A stretch of DNA of 64,000 nt, from contig NZ_QEII01000324.1 in assembly GCF_003347515.1 (NCBI RefSeq), positions 124,001-188,000 of the forward strand, in the 5' to 3' direction. Below the pieces are notes generated by a model. That model was not told the origin of the DNA. It did no database searches and was given only the letters and a program-made list of their open reading frames with translations. A program made the translations under genes and the position numbers. Every line of letters begins with the position of its first letter. Within the stretch, counting starts at the first letter, position 1. The DNA comes from Rhodoferax ferrireducens. GTDB taxonomy: Bacteria; Pseudomonadota; Gammaproteobacteria; Burkholderiales; Burkholderiaceae_C. Positions 14,572-24,286 of the stretch are shown here, in pieces.

Positions 14572-15396
14572 ATGCAGAACAAGCCTCATTCGTCCCGTCG
14601 CGTGCGTCAGGGTCTCTGGTCGGTTCGTACGCCCATCACGCGCAAGCAGTACTGGGCTTTGGCCCTGATGGGGCTTGTTGTGCCGCTGGGAATGTGGACT
14701 TTGCTGGCGGCTTACGGCGGCATGAACCAGGTGTTCATGCCCTCACCCGCCCAAGTGCTCAGCCGCGCCATTGATTGGGGAATCGATGCAGATTTGCTGG
14801 GCGACATCGGCATCAGCTTCGGCCGGGTGGTTGGTGGTTTCCTGCTATCGGCACTGATTGCCCTGCCGCTCGGCCTGTTGATCGGCTCCTTTCGCTCGGT
14901 GCAAGCGTTGCTGGAGCCGCTCACTGATTTCATCCGCTACATGCCCGCCGTCGCGTTCATTCCGCTGGTCATGTTGTGGGTGGGCATTGATGAGGGCTCC
15001 AAGGTGGCCATCATTTTCATCGGCACTTTTTTCCAGATGGTGCTGATGGTGGCGGAAGATGTGCGCCGTGTGCCCAGTGCGCAGGTGGAGGCGGCGCAGA
15101 CCATGGGTGCCAGCCGCCGTGAGCTGATTGAGAAAGTCATCCTTCCCAGTGCCAAGCCCGCACTGCTCGACACTCTGCGCGTGACGATGGGCTGGGCCTG
15201 GACCTATCTGGTGGTGGCCGAACTCGTGGCCGCGAGTTCAGGTCTGGGCTACGCCATTCTGAAGGCGCAGCGCTTCCTGCAGACCGACAAGATCTTCGCC
15301 GGCATCATGATGATCGGCGTCATTGGACTGGTGACCGACCAGGCTTTTCGCTGGCTTCATCGCCGCGCGTTTCCCTGGCTTTATTTGAAGGGGTGA
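14572..15396 (+). CDS. Guanidine-operon ABC transporter, permease
   Basis: 274-residue inner-membrane permease of the SsuC/TauC/NrtB type with about six hydrophobic segments. The coupling-loop motif EAAQTMGASRRELIEKVILP (about residues 174-193) is present. ATG 14572 is chosen for its AAGAGAG ribosome site; a GTG at 14539 in frame is less likely. The stop codon lies 5 bp before the ATPase start. The substrate is inferred as guanidine from the riboswitch and downstream enzymes. Confidence 0.9.
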   Translation: MQNKPHSSRRVRQGLWSVRTPITRKQYWALALMGLVVPLGMWTLLAAYGGMNQVFMPSPAQVLSRAIDWGIDADLLGDIGISFGRVVGGFLLSALIALPLGLLIGSFRSVQALLEPLTDFIRYMPAVAFIPLVMLWVGIDEGSKVAIIFIGTFFQMVLMVAEDVRRVPSAQVEAAQTMGASRRELIEKVILPSAKPALLDTLRVTMGWAWTYLVVAELVAASSGLGYAILKAQRFLQTDKIFAGIMMIGVIGLVTDQAFRWLHRRAFPWLYLKG

Positions 15397-15401
15397 AACG
15401 C

Positions 15402-16232
15402 ATGATGCAAGCCAAAATTCAGATCCGTGACCTGTACAAACGCTTTGAGGGTGCCACCGTCAATGCGCTTGAAAACATTGAACTCGACATTGCAGAAAAC
15501 GAGTTCGTGACCTTTGTCGGTGCTTCGGGCTGCGGCAAGTCCACCTTGCTGCGCACCATCGCTGGTCTGGAAACGCATACCTCCGGAACCTTGCTGGTCG
15601 ATGGCCAACCGGTTGACGGCCCCGGCATCGACCGCGCGATGGTGTTCCAGCACTACAGCCTCTATCCCTGGATGACGGTGCAGGGCAACATCAAGTTTTG
15701 CCGCCAGCTCGAAGCCCACACGCGCGAGCGCACATCCGGCGATGTCGAAGCGGCCGCAGGTCGCGCCGATGCGCTGCTGAACCTCATGGGGCTCACGCCA
15801 GCAGCCCATGCCTGGCCCAACCAGCTCTCGGGCGGCATGCAGCAACGGGTGGCCATTGCACGCGCCCTGATGGGTCGTCCCGAGGTCCTCTTGATGGACG
15901 AGCCCTTCGGCGCACTCGATGCCCAGACCCGTGAAGTCATGCACGACCTCATTCGCCATGTTCACCGGCTGGAGAAGGCAACCGTCATCTTCGTCACCCA
16001 CGATGTGGAGGAGGCCATCTATCTGGGCAGCCGCGTGGTGCTGATGGCCCCGCGTCCCGGCCGCATCGACACCATCTTTGAAATTCCCTTTGGCGAGGCG
16101 CGCACCCAGGACCTCAAACATGCGCCGGAATTTCTGCGCCTGAAGCGGGAAATTCTGGACCGCATCCGCGATACCTCCGGCATGAAGACCGATCTTGAAC
16201 AACTGCAGCGCCTCTCGGCGCAGCCCGTCTGA
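15402..16232 (+). CDS. Guanidine-operon ABC transporter, ATPase
   Basis: 276-residue ABC ATPase of the nitrate/sulfonate/taurine group. It shows Walker [10 protein letters not shown] (about residues 42-50), Q-loop [11 protein letters not shown] (about 81), signature [15 protein letters not shown] (about 141), Walker [13 protein letters not shown] (about 161) and the switch His in VTHDVEEA (about 196). It energises the importer from the cytoplasmic side. ATG 15402 follows AAGGGG by 8 bp; a GTG at 15393 overlapping the permease stop is possible. Confidence 0.92.
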   Translation: MMQAKIQIRDLYKRFEGATVNALENIELDIAENEFVTFVGASGCGKSTLLRTIAGLETHTSGTLLVDGQPVDGPGIDRAMVFQHYSLYPWMTVQGNIKFCRQLEAHTRERTSGDVEAAAGRADALLNLMGLTPAAHAWPNQLSGGMQQRVAIARALMGRPEVLLMDEPFGALDAQTREVMHDLIRHVHRLEKATVIFVTHDVEEAIYLGSRVVLMAPRPGRIDTIFEIPFGEARTQDLKHAPEFLRLKREILDRIRDTSGMKTDLEQLQRLSAQPV

Positions 16233-16249
16233 ACCGAAAAGGAAACCCC

Positions 16250-17086
16250 ATGAACCCAGCCGAAATTCTTGACGACCCGCTGAAGGTCATTCCCGCGAAT
16301 CCATTGAGCACGGCCCCGGTGGACGCGCCCAGCTTCTGGCAACGTTTCCCTGACGCCGCCATGGCGGGCGTGACGACAGACTGCGTGATGTGGTCCGAAG
16401 TGATGCCCGGCGGTGGCCACTGGTCGTGGCGTTTGCCGCGCGGCACCGCCCTGCGATTCATCGCGCTGGAGCCCGGCGCCAACGCCAGCATCGTGCTCTA
16501 CGCCGCCCAGGAAAAGTTGGAGCGTTACAACATGCCCGACTCGCTCAAGGCCCAGCACACCGCGCACTACCAACGCGGCCATGTGCTCATGAGCGACATG
16601 GGCCGCGCCATGGCGAGTTTCACGGCCGACAGCCTGGGCTGGCACGATCCGCTCGGTGGTTTGCTGGACGCCGAGCTGCTCGCCAAAAAATACGGCGAGC
16701 GTCGCTTCGCGGAGCATCGCAACACCATGTACCGCTCGGGCAAGGATGGTCTGCTGATCGAGATCGGCAAGTACGGCTTGACCCGGCGCGACCTGATCGC
16801 GCCGGTCAATCTGTTTTCCAAAGTCAGTATCGATACCGAGGGTCAATTTGCCTACGCCGCAGATCACGCCAAGACTGGTGATTTTGTTGAGTTGCGATTC
16901 GACATGGATGTGATCCTGGCGATCTCAACGGCCCCGCATCCGCTTGACCCCACGCCCGGCTATGCCCCCAAGAAGCTCGGCCTGGTGGCCTGGCGCTGCG
17001 GTGCCGCGCCAGCCGACGACTATTGCCGCGCCTTCCGCCCCGAGAACGCACGGGCCCTGCACAACAGCGACATGCTGTACCTCTGA
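16250..17086 (+). CDS. Carboxyguanidine deiminase subunit (urea-carboxylase-associated protein, DUF1989)
   Basis: 278-residue DUF1989 protein of the type long annotated as urea carboxylase-associated protein; such pairs are now known as carboxyguanidine deiminases (CgdAB) that turn carboxyguanidine into allophanate and ammonia. Visible features include [20 protein letters not shown] (about residue 40), the [22 protein letters not shown] region (about 95-115) with two His, and C-terminal [14 protein letters not shown] near 227. A GTACGGLTRRDL-like [14 protein letters not shown] block is shared with the next gene. An AAGGA ribosome site precedes it. Which subunit letter applies I cannot say. 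Confidence 0.87.
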   Translation: MNPAEILDDPLKVIPANPLSTAPVDAPSFWQRFPDAAMAGVTTDCVMWSEVMPGGGHWSWRLPRGTALRFIALEPGANASIVLYAAQEKLERYNMPDSLKAQHTAHYQRGHVLMSDMGRAMASFTADSLGWHDPLGGLLDAELLAKKYGERRFAEHRNTMYRSGKDGLLIEIGKYGLTRRDLIAPVNLFSKVSIDTEGQFAYAADHAKTGDFVELRFDMDVILAISTAPHPLDPTPGYAPKKLGLVAWRCGAAPADDYCRAFRPENARALHNSDMLYL

Positions 17087-17096
17087 GGACACTCAC

Positions 17097-17777
17097 ATGA
17101 ACCCGATTGCAAGCACTCCTAAAGCCGCCGCCATCCGCCTCCAGGACAGCGTCCTGGACCCTGCCGATGCGGCGCAAGACCTGCGCCACCCCGCTGGCGA
17201 ACCTATTCTGTTCGAGCTCAAGGCGGGCCAGACCCTGCGCATCGTCGATCTGGAGGGCAACCAGGCGGCTGACGTCATTTTTTACAACCGCCACGACAAC
17301 GCCGAGCATTACAGCGCGACCGAGACCATGCTGCGCCAAGGCGGCATCTACCTCACCACGGGGTCCGTGCTGTACAGCAACGATGGCCGAGCCATGCTCA
17401 CCATCGTCGCCGACACCTGCGGTCGCCACGACACGCTGGGTGGCGCCTGCGCGGCCGAGAGCAACACCGTGCGTTACGCGCTGCAGAAGAAATACATGCA
17501 CAGCTGCCGGGACAACTACCTTATTGCGCTGCAACACGCCGACATCGGCCTGACCAAGCGCGACCTGGTGCCCAACATCAATTTCTTCATGAACGTACCC
17601 GTCACGGCGGAGGGCGACCTCACCTTCGCCGACGGCGTGTCCGGTCCCGGCAAGTACGTGGAGATGCAGGCGGCGATGGACTTGTGGGTGCTGATCTCCA
17701 ACTGCCCGCAGCTCAACAACCCGTGCAACGCCTACAACCCGACGCCGACCCGCCTGCTGATCTGGGACCCGGCCTGA
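17097..17777 (+). CDS. Carboxyguanidine deiminase subunit (second DUF1989 protein)
   Basis: 226-residue partner of the preceding protein, also DUF1989. Conserved residues include [14 protein letters not shown] (about 50-63), ERYS-like [14 protein letters not shown] (about 68-81), [18 protein letters not shown] (about 106-123) with Cys and His candidates for metal or catalysis, and [19 protein letters not shown] (about 153-171). The pair should convert the carboxylase product to allophanate. It starts 10 bp after the first subunit; 109 bp with a second riboswitch separate it from the carboxylase gene. Confidence 0.88.
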   Translation: MNPIASTPKAAAIRLQDSVLDPADAAQDLRHPAGEPILFELKAGQTLRIVDLEGNQAADVIFYNRHDNAEHYSATETMLRQGGIYLTTGSVLYSNDGRAMLTIVADTCGRHDTLGGACAAESNTVRYALQKKYMHSCRDNYLIALQHADIGLTKRDLVPNINFFMNVPVTAEGDLTFADGVSGPGKYVEMQAAMDLWVLISNCPQLNNPCNAYNPTPTRLLIWDPA

Positions 17778-17824
17778 CAAGCGGTCGAAGCCTCAAAAAT
17801 ATTTGGCATTTTTGCCTTCAACCC

Positions 17825-17874
17825 CGCGCCGGGACGACCCGATGCGCTAGCAAACTTATAGCGGGACGACTCGC
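17825..17874 (+). promoter_or_regulatory. Guanidine-II (mini-ykkC) riboswitch
   Basis: Two hairpins with identical ACGA loops, the defining feature of mini-ykkC RNA. Hairpin 1 is CGGG-ACGA-CCCG (17830-17841), extendable to 17825-17846 with one C/A mismatch. Hairpin 2 is GCGGG-ACGA-CTCGC (17861-17874), with one G/T pair. The linker is short and hairpin 2 sits 12 nt before the start codon of guanidine carboxylase, next to a weak GGTGA ribosome site, as expected for translational control by loop-loop pairing on guanidine binding. Confidence 0.88.
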
Positions 17875-17886
17875 CACGGTGACCTC

Positions 17887-20800
17887 ATGTTCAACAAGGT
17901 TCTCATTGCCAATCGCGGCGCCATCGCCTGCCGCATCATCCGCACGTTGAAGAAACTGGGTGTGCGCAGCGTGGCGGTTTATTCCGAGGCCGATGCGCAA
18001 TCCCGACATGTGCGCGAGGCGGATGAAGCGTATTGCATCGGGCCGGTCCCGGCGGCACAAAGCTATTTGCGCGCTGAACGCATCCTTGAGGTAGCTCTGG
18101 AATGTGGCGCCCAGGCGATCCACCCGGGTTATGGCTTCCTGTCAGAAAACCCCGGATTTTCCGAAGCCTGCGAGTTGGCGGGTATCGCCTTCATCGGTCC
18201 CAGCGCCGGGCAGATGCGCGCCTTTGGTCTCAAGCACACCGCCCGCGCGCTGGCCGAAGCCCACGCGGTGCCGCTGCTACCCGGTTCCGGCTTGCTGGGC
18301 GATCTCGATCATGCCCGCACCGAGGCGCTGCGCATCGGCTACCCGGTGATGCTCAAGAGCACGGCCGGTGGTGGCGGTATCGGCATGCGGCTGGTCTGGC
18401 GCGAAGCCGAACTGGCGGACGCTTTTGCGGCCGTCGAGCGCCTGGCGCGTGCGAACTTCAAAGATGCCGGGCTGTTTCTCGAAAAGTATGTGGAGCAGGC
18501 TCGCCACATCGAGGTCCAGGTGTTCGGCGATGGCCGCGGTGAAGTGATTGCACTCGGTGAGCGTGACTGCTCGGTGCAGCGGCGCAATCAGAAGGTGATC
18601 GAGGAAACGCCAGCGCCGGGCTTGACGGATGCCCAACGGAGTTCGCTGCACGCGACGGCGGTGCGGCTGGCCAAGGCCGTGAACTACCGCTCTGCCGGCA
18701 CCGTGGAGTTTGTCTACGACGCAACCAACGCCCAGTTTTATTTTCTTGAAGTCAACACCCGCCTGCAGGTCGAGCACGGTGTGACCGAACAGGTGTGCCA
18801 GGTCGATCTGGTCGAGTGGATGGTGTTGCTCGCAGCGGGCGAGTTGCCGCCCTTGCTCGGTTTGACCCCAAGCCCGCAAGGTGCCTCGATCCAGGTGCGT
18901 CTCTACGCCGAAGACCCGGGCAAGAACTTTCAGCCGTGCGCGGGTCTGCTCACCGAAGTGCAGTGGCCCGCCGAGGCGCGTGTTGACGACTGGGTCGAGC
19001 GGGGTACCGAGGTGCCCGCCTGGTACGACCCGATGCTGGCCAAAATCATTGTCACGGCCGACGATCGGGTCGCGGCGCTGACCAAGCTGGAAGCCGCGCT
19101 GGACGCTACCCGCATCGCCGGGATCGAGACCAACCTCGACTACCTGCGCCAGGTCATCCGCGACCCGGTGTTCCGTGAAGGCAGGCAGGTCACCCGCTTC
19201 CTCAACGACTTCCAGTACCGGCCGGCGACGATCGATGTCATGGAAGCCGGTGTCCAAACCTCGGTGCAGGACTGGCCGGGGCGCATCGGCTACTGGAACG
19301 TTGGGGTGCCGCCCTCTGGCCCCATGGATGCCTACGCCCACCGCATGGCCAACCGGCTGGTGGGCAACGCGGCCGAGGCGGCGGGGCTGGAATGTACGCT
19401 GGCTGGACCCACGCTGCGCTTCAATGTTGAGACGGTGATAGCCGTGACGGGCGCTCCGGTGCCGGTGACGCTCGACGGCGTGCCGCTTGCCATGTGGCAG
19501 TCGCACCGCGTGTCGGCGGGCGCGCTCTTGGCCATCGGCCGCGCTGACGCTGGCTGTCGTTTTTATCTGGCCGTCGGTGGCGGGCTGGATGTGCCGACCT
19601 ATCTGGGCAGCTGCTCCACCTTTACCCTGGGCCAGTTCGGCGGACACGCCGGGCGCAACCTGCGCTTGGGCGACGTGCTGCATCTGCTGGCCCCGGCCAG
19701 CGGCAGCGCGGGTCTGGCCAGCGCGCCCGCCACGATTCCCGTCTACGGCAAGCAGTGGGACGTGGGGGTGCTGTATGGCCCGCACGGCGCGCCCGATTTC
19801 TTCCTGGACGAGGACATCGCCAGCTTCTTCGCCACCGACTGGGCGGTGCACTACAACTCCAGCCGCACCGGGGTGCGCCTGATCGGACCCAAGCCGACCT
19901 GGGCCCGCACCGATGGCGGCGAGGCCGGCTTGCATCCTTCCAACATCCACGACAACGCCTACGCCATCGGGGCCATTGACTTCACCGGCGATATGCCGGT
20001 GATCTTGGGGCCGGATGGTCCCAGCCTGGGCGGCTTTGTTTGCCCGGCCGTGGTCGTCCATGCCGAACTGTGGAAGATTGGCCAATTGCGTCCCGGCGAC
20101 ACCGTGCGCTTTCACAGGCTGTCTTTGGCGCAAGCCAGCGACCGTGAGGCCGCCCTGGAAGCCAGTCTGGCCAGTCTGGCCGCCTCGCTACCCGACGCGC
20201 CACAGGATGATGCAGCGGCTTGCGCGACGCCCGTCCTGTTTGAACGCGCAGGGCAGGGCGGCGCGCCAACCGTGACCTACCGCCAGGCCGGCGACCGCTA
20301 TTTGCTGGTGGAATACGGTCCGCTGGTGCTGGACATTGAACTGCGTTTGCGCGTCCACGCGCTGATGGAGTGGCTCAAGGCCCAGAACGGCGGTGCCGGC
20401 TTGAACGGCATTGTTGACCTCACGCCCGGCATCCGCTCGCTGCAGGTTCATTTCGATCCGGCGCAGCTGCCGCGCGCAGCATTGCTGGCAACGCTACAAG
20501 CGGCCGAGGACGGCCTGCCAGCGGTTGACGACATGGTGGTGCCGAGCCGCGTGGTGCACCTGCCGCTGTCATGGGACGACGCTCAGACCCGCCTCGCCAT
20601 CGAAAAATACATGCAGTCGGTGCGCAAGGACGCCCCCTGGTGCCCGAGCAACATCGAGTTCATCCGCCGCATCAATGGTCTGGGCAGCCTCGATGAAGTG
20701 TTCGATATCGTTTTTCAGGCCAGTTACCTGGTGCTGGGGCTGGGGGATGTTTACCTGGGCGCCCCGGTGGCGACGCCGGTCGATCCGCGCCATCGCCTGG

Positions 20801-21513
20801 TCACCACCAAATACAACCCGGCCCGCACCTGGACGCCGGAAAATGCCGTCGGCATCGGCGGCGCCTACCTGTGCGTGTACGGCATGGAAGGCCCGGGCGG
20901 CTACCAGTTCGTCGGCCGCACGCTGCAGATGTGGAACCGCTGGCGCCACGGTGAAACGGGCAGCCCGGAGTTCAGCCAGCCCTGGCTGCTGCGCTTTTTC
21001 GACCAGATCCGCTTCTACAAAGTGTCGGAGGCGGAGCTGCTCCAGATCCGCGCCGATTTCCCCAACGGCGGCTACCCGCTGCGCATAGAGGAAACCACCT
21101 TCAGCCTCAAGGACTACCGGCGGTTCCTCGACGACAACGCCGCCAGCATTGGCACCTTCAAGGCCACGCAGCAGTCTGAATTCGAGGCTGAACGCGAGCG
21201 CTGGAAGGCCAGCGGGCAGGCCGAATACGCCAGTGACGCGGATGTGGCCGAGGCCGGACCCGACAGCGAGCTTGACCTGCCCGAGGGCGGCCGCGCGGTG
21301 GCGACCACTGTGCCGGGCAATGTCTGGAAGATTGAGGTCGCGGTCGGCGATGAGGTGCAGGCCGGCGATCTGTTGCTGGTGATCGAGTCGATGAAGATGG
21401 AATTCAGCGTGCTGGCGCCCAGCGCCGGCACGGTGCACCAGCTCTATTGCCGTGAAGGTGCCCCGGTGGCGGCGGGCCAGGACGTGGTGGTCATTCTCGA
21501 AAAAACGCATTAA
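17887..21513 (+). CDS. Guanidine carboxylase (urea carboxylase family)
   Basis: 1208-residue biotin enzyme that would carboxylate guanidine with ATP and bicarbonate. Domains in order: biotin carboxylase (about 1-450; [14 protein letters not shown] at the start, ATP-grasp [10 protein letters not shown] near 159, [15 protein letters not shown] near 285); KipA-like domain (about 455-760; [18 protein letters not shown]); KipI-like domain (about 780-1000); and a C-terminal biotinyl domain with ESMKMEF, biotinylated Lys1170. Family members act on urea or guanidine. Guanidine is favoured here by two guanidine riboswitches and the deiminase pair. The second riboswitch controls this gene locally. Confidence 0.93.
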   Translation: MFNKVLIANRGAIACRIIRTLKKLGVRSVAVYSEADAQSRHVREADEAYCIGPVPAAQSYLRAERILEVALECGAQAIHPGYGFLSENPGFSEACELAGIAFIGPSAGQMRAFGLKHTARALAEAHAVPLLPGSGLLGDLDHARTEALRIGYPVMLKSTAGGGGIGMRLVWREAELADAFAAVERLARANFKDAGLFLEKYVEQARHIEVQVFGDGRGEVIALGERDCSVQRRNQKVIEETPAPGLTDAQRSSLHATAVRLAKAVNYRSAGTVEFVYDATNAQFYFLEVNTRLQVEHGVTEQVCQVDLVEWMVLLAAGELPPLLGLTPSPQGASIQVRLYAEDPGKNFQPCAGLLTEVQWPAEARVDDWVERGTEVPAWYDPMLAKIIVTADDRVAALTKLEAALDATRIAGIETNLDYLRQVIRDPVFREGRQVTRFLNDFQYRPATIDVMEAGVQTSVQDWPGRIGYWNVGVPPSGPMDAYAHRMANRLVGNAAEAAGLECTLAGPTLRFNVETVIAVTGAPVPVTLDGVPLAMWQSHRVSAGALLAIGRADAGCRFYLAVGGGLDVPTYLGSCSTFTLGQFGGHAGRNLRLGDVLHLLAPASGSAGLASAPATIPVYGKQWDVGVLYGPHGAPDFFLDEDIASFFATDWAVHYNSSRTGVRLIGPKPTWARTDGGEAGLHPSNIHDNAYAIGAIDFTGDMPVILGPDGPSLGGFVCPAVVVHAELWKIGQLRPGDTVRFHRLSLAQASDREAALEASLASLAASLPDAPQDDAAACATPVLFERAGQGGAPTVTYRQAGDRYLLVEYGPLVLDIELRLRVHALMEWLKAQNGGAGLNGIVDLTPGIRSLQVHFDPAQLPRAALLATLQAAEDGLPAVDDMVVPSRVVHLPLSWDDAQTRLAIEKYMQSVRKDAPWCPSNIEFIRRINGLGSLDEVFDIVFQASYLVLGLGDVYLGAPVATPVDPRHRLVTTKYNPARTWTPENAVGIGGAYLCVYGMEGPGGYQFVGRTLQMWNRWRHGETGSPEFSQPWLLRFFDQIRFYKVSEAELLQIRADFPNGGYPLRIEETTFSLKDYRRFLDDNAASIGTFKATQQSEFEAERERWKASGQAEYASDADVAEAGPDSELDLPEGGRAVATTVPGNVWKIEVAVGDEVQAGDLLLVIESMKMEFSVLAPSAGTVHQLYCREGAPVAAGQDVVVILEKTH

Positions 21514-21524
21514 GGACAAGCAAC

Positions 21525-23387
21525 ATGAATCCGAACCTGAACGAACTTTCCTTCGACCTGGCCGCCCTCCGGGCCGCCTATGCCGGTGGCGTGACGCTGC
21601 GCCAGATCATCGGCGAGGCGATGCGCCGCTGTGATGACCTGAGCCACCGGGCCTTTATTCACCGCCTGTCGCTGACGGAAATCGAGCCCTACCTCGCACG
21701 TCTTGAAACACTTGATCCGGCGAGCCTGCCCCTGTATGGCATTCCCTTCGCCATCAAGGACAACATCGATCTGGCCGGCGTGCCCACCACCGCCGGGTGC
21801 CCGGAATTCGCCTACACCCCGACCGAACATGCTTTTGTGGTCGAGCAATTGATTGCCGCCGGCGCGGTGCCCATTGGCAAGACCAACCTGGATCAGTTCG
21901 CCACCGGTCTTAATGGCACGCGCTCGCCGTATGGTGCCTGCCGCAACGCATTTGATCCGGACTACATATCGGGTGGCTCCAGTTCCGGGTCATCCGTGAC
22001 TGTCGCCAAGGGCTGGGTGAGCTTCTCGCTCGGCACCGACACCGCCGGCTCGGGCCGCGTGCCCGCGTCGTTCAACAACCTCATCGGCTTGAAGCCGACC
22101 TGTGGTTTGCTGTCGTCCACCGGCGTCGTGCCGGCCTGCCGGTCGCTGGACACGGTGTCCATCTTCGCCCTGACCGCGGGGGACGCGCAAGCGATCCTCA
22201 ACGTGGCGGCGGCTTTTGACGCGGCGGATCCCTTCAGCCGCCGCGCCGAACCCTTTGGCGTCGATTTCTCAGCCGGGCCGTTTCGTTTTGGCGTGCCAGG
22301 GCAAGACCAGTTGGCGTTTTTCGGCGATGTTGGCGCCGTGGCTCTATTTGAAACAGCCGTGGCGCGATTGAAAAAACTGGGCGGAACCCCGGTCGAGATC
22401 GACTTTGCCCCTTTTCTGGAGGTGGCGCGTCTGTTGTACGAAGGGCCGTGGGTGGCTGAACGTTACGTCGCGATCCGTGACTTCATTGATGCGCAGCCGC
22501 AGGCGGTGATCGAGCCCGTGCGCAGCATCATCGCGAGCGGCCGTGATAAATCGGCGCCGGACGCCTTTGCGGCGGCTTACCGGCTCAAGGCACTCAAGCG
22601 CAGCTGCGATGCCGTGTGGTCACACATCGACTGCCTGCTGACGCCGACTGCTGGCACGATCTACCGCATTGCCGAGATGCAGGCCGATCCGGTCCGGCTC
22701 AACTCGAATCTGGGCTACTACACCAACTTCGTCAATCTGCTCGACTACAGCGCCGTAGCGCTGCCGGCCGGTTTGATTGAGCGTGGCGCGGCTACCGCGC
22801 TGCCCTGGGGGGTGACGCTGGTCGCGCCCGCCCATCGTGATGTTCCCTTGCTGCGGCTGGCCGACCGGGCGCATCGGACCCTGGGCGGGAATCTGGGCGC
22901 GACGGCCAGCGCACTTGCCGGCACGCCGGTTGGCACTGGCGCGCCACAAGGGTCGCTGAAATCCGGCACGGTGCAGCTGGCGGTATGTGGCGCGCACCTG
23001 TCGGGTTTGCCGCTCAACCCCCAACTGACCGACCGCGGGGCACGCTTGCTTGCCACGACGCATTCGGCCCCTGAATACCGTTTGTTCGCTCTTGCCGGCG
23101 GTCCACCCCAGCGGCCGGGCATGGTCCGCGTGGCCAAAGGCGGCGCTGCCATTGCACTGGAGGTTTGGGAGTTGCCCGCCGAGCACTTCGGTAGTTTCGT
23201 GGCGGCCATTCCGGCCCCGCTGGCGATTGGCAAAGTGCTGTTGGCGGATGGAGCGTTGGTTTGCGGCTTCGTCTGCGATGCCTTGGGTGTTGCGGGGGCG
23301 CAGGACATTACGCAGCACGGCGGCTGGAAGGCGTGGCTAATGGCAAACGCAACTCGACCGCATCCGACGGCAGGCGAACACCCCTAA
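21525..23387 (+). CDS. atzF: Allophanate hydrolase
   Basis: 620-residue amidase-signature enzyme that splits allophanate into two ammonia and two CO2, the last step of the pathway. The Ser-cisSer-Lys triad is visible as Lys78 (FAIKDNID), Ser153 (GGSSSGSS) and Ser176 (DTAGSGR). A second domain from about residue 480 (VQLAVCGAHLSGLPLNPQL, later LPAEHFGSFVAAIPAPLAIG) is the usual C-terminal domain of full-length AtzF/DUR1-type proteins. It starts 11 bp after the carboxylase stop and ends the operon just before the right flanking repeat. Confidence 0.94.
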   Translation: MNPNLNELSFDLAALRAAYAGGVTLRQIIGEAMRRCDDLSHRAFIHRLSLTEIEPYLARLETLDPASLPLYGIPFAIKDNIDLAGVPTTAGCPEFAYTPTEHAFVVEQLIAAGAVPIGKTNLDQFATGLNGTRSPYGACRNAFDPDYISGGSSSGSSVTVAKGWVSFSLGTDTAGSGRVPASFNNLIGLKPTCGLLSSTGVVPACRSLDTVSIFALTAGDAQAILNVAAAFDAADPFSRRAEPFGVDFSAGPFRFGVPGQDQLAFFGDVGAVALFETAVARLKKLGGTPVEIDFAPFLEVARLLYEGPWVAERYVAIRDFIDAQPQAVIEPVRSIIASGRDKSAPDAFAAAYRLKALKRSCDAVWSHIDCLLTPTAGTIYRIAEMQADPVRLNSNLGYYTNFVNLLDYSAVALPAGLIERGAATALPWGVTLVAPAHRDVPLLRLADRAHRTLGGNLGATASALAGTPVGTGAPQGSLKSGTVQLAVCGAHLSGLPLNPQLTDRGARLLATTHSAPEYRLFALAGGPPQRPGMVRVAKGGAAIALEVWELPAEHFGSFVAAIPAPLAIGKVLLADGALVCGFVCDALGVAGAQDITQHGGWKAWLMANATRPHPTAGEHP

Positions 23388-23398
23388 ATTAGCCCGCG

Positions 23399-23488
23399 CG
23401 GGCGGTAGCGATCAAGTCCGCGGTGTCTCAGGTTGGGGCCAGTTTGGCGTTGATCACGGCCTCGTCGAGGTCGGAGAAAGTGGTGTTG
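23399..23488 (+). repeat. Right flanking repeat of the guanidine island
   Basis: Direct-repeat partner of 13101-13186. It holds a copy of the fdhD terminal bases (GGGCGGTAG), a linker and the 3' end of the intact small gene. A perfect 12-bp GC palindrome (23392-23403) spans its left boundary. Confidence 0.8.
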
Positions 23489-23661
23489 TGGCGGTCCGTG
23501 AGCGGGCCACCGCCGGGAATGGCGTCGCCGTGCTCGTCGTAGCCAATCGCCTTGAACTTCCATACGCCGTTAATGAGCTTCAGGTAACCCACATGCTCAT
23601 CCTGGTCCCTCAGGACGCGATAAACGCCGTCGTTCAACTTGCTGAGTGTCAGTTTATTCAT
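23428..23661 (-). CDS. Small hypothetical protein
   Basis: 77-residue cytoplasmic protein opening MNKLTLSKLNDGVYRVLRDQ and ending LDEAVINAKLAPT. It has no Cys, no signal and no helix-turn-helix that I can see; the centre (VGYLKLINGVWKFKAIGYD) looks like a small beta-rich fold. The start is ATG 23661; the frame is open further upstream but runs into the MarR gene. Its 3' end is duplicated in truncated form at 13127-13186, so it once adjoined fdhD before the guanidine island came between them. Function unknown. Confidence 0.75.
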   Translation of the reverse strand: MNKLTLSKLNDGVYRVLRDQDEHVGYLKLINGVWKFKAIGYDEHGDAIPGGGPLTDRHNTTFSDLDEAVINAKLAPT

Positions 23662-23731
23662 GGTGTTTAGCATTCTCCAGCATGCGGATCTGAACTGCAA
23701 TGGCATTGCACCGCGGGCCTTCCGGCACGCC

Positions 23732-24190
23732 TCATTCGCGACGTCCTTGGGCGGGCAAGGCGTCTGCATCATTGAACGCGGTGATGCGCGCCACCTGAAA
23801 CGTATCGCGCAAGGAGCGCAGCTCGGTGTCGTGCAGCGCCGCGAGTCGTTCCAGTTGGGCCGCGCCTTTGTCCTGCAGGTGAATCTCGACCAGGCGGCGA
23901 TCCGTCGTGCTTTTCTGCCGCCGCACCAGTCCCGCCTCTTCACAGCGCGTCAGCAAAGCTACCACGCCGTGGTGCTTCATTTGCAGGCGGTCCGCCAGCT
24001 CGTTGACCGTGGCCCAATCGCGGCCCGGGAATCCACGCACATGCAGCATCAATTGGTATTGCAGGGGTGTCAGTCCGGCATTTTTGGCCGCCGTCTCACT
24101 GAAATGCAGAAAGCGTCGCAACTGATAGCGAAACTCCGAGAGCGCCTCGTACTGCGATTTCTTCAATGGTGTTGAAGTCGATGGGTTCAT
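23732..24190 (-). CDS. MarR-family transcriptional regulator
   Basis: 152-residue winged-helix regulator. The recognition region reads LTPLQYQLMLHVRG, TVNELADRLQMKHHGVVALLTRCEEAGLV (about residues 60-90) and the wing RRQKSTTDRRLVEIHLQDKG (about 92-111). It faces ccoG across a 96-bp intergenic region that holds a perfect 5-bp dyad, a likely operator. The inducing ligand cannot be guessed from sequence. Confidence 0.88.
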   Translation of the reverse strand: MNPSTSTPLKKSQYEALSEFRYQLRRFLHFSETAAKNAGLTPLQYQLMLHVRGFPGRDWATVNELADRLQMKHHGVVALLTRCEEAGLVRRQKSTTDRRLVEIHLQDKGAAQLERLAALHDTELRSLRDTFQVARITAFNDADALPAQGRRE

Positions 24191-24227
24191 GGGTCGTGGG
24201 GTCTCTGGGCGTCTTGATGCGGAAATA

Positions 24228-24242
24228 TATCATGTCGTGATA
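24228..24242. promoter_or_regulatory. Candidate MarR operator
   Basis: Perfect dyad TATCA-TGTCG-TGATA between the divergent MarR and ccoG genes, 38 bp from the MarR start. Spacing and A/T ends fit MarR-type sites; binding is inferred. Confidence 0.45.
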
Positions 24243-24286
24243 CATTGGCCGCCCATTCAATCCCCCCTTTGAACCACAAGGACACC

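Noticed and set aside
17840-17874. CTAGCAAACTTATAGC as another interspersed repeat copy
   Set aside because: The required GGGCT 20 nt after ATAGC is absent, and the segment is fully explained by the guanidine-II hairpins.
18277-20133. 618-residue minus-strand open frame antisense to guanidine carboxylase
   Set aside because: Shadow of the codon bias of the sense gene; His/Arg/Gly-rich with no domain.
17887-23387. Reading the pathway as simple urea carboxylase plus allophanate hydrolase (urea degradation)
   Set aside because: Two guanidine riboswitches and the DUF1989 deiminase pair point to guanidine. Urea activity of the carboxylase cannot be excluded without assay.
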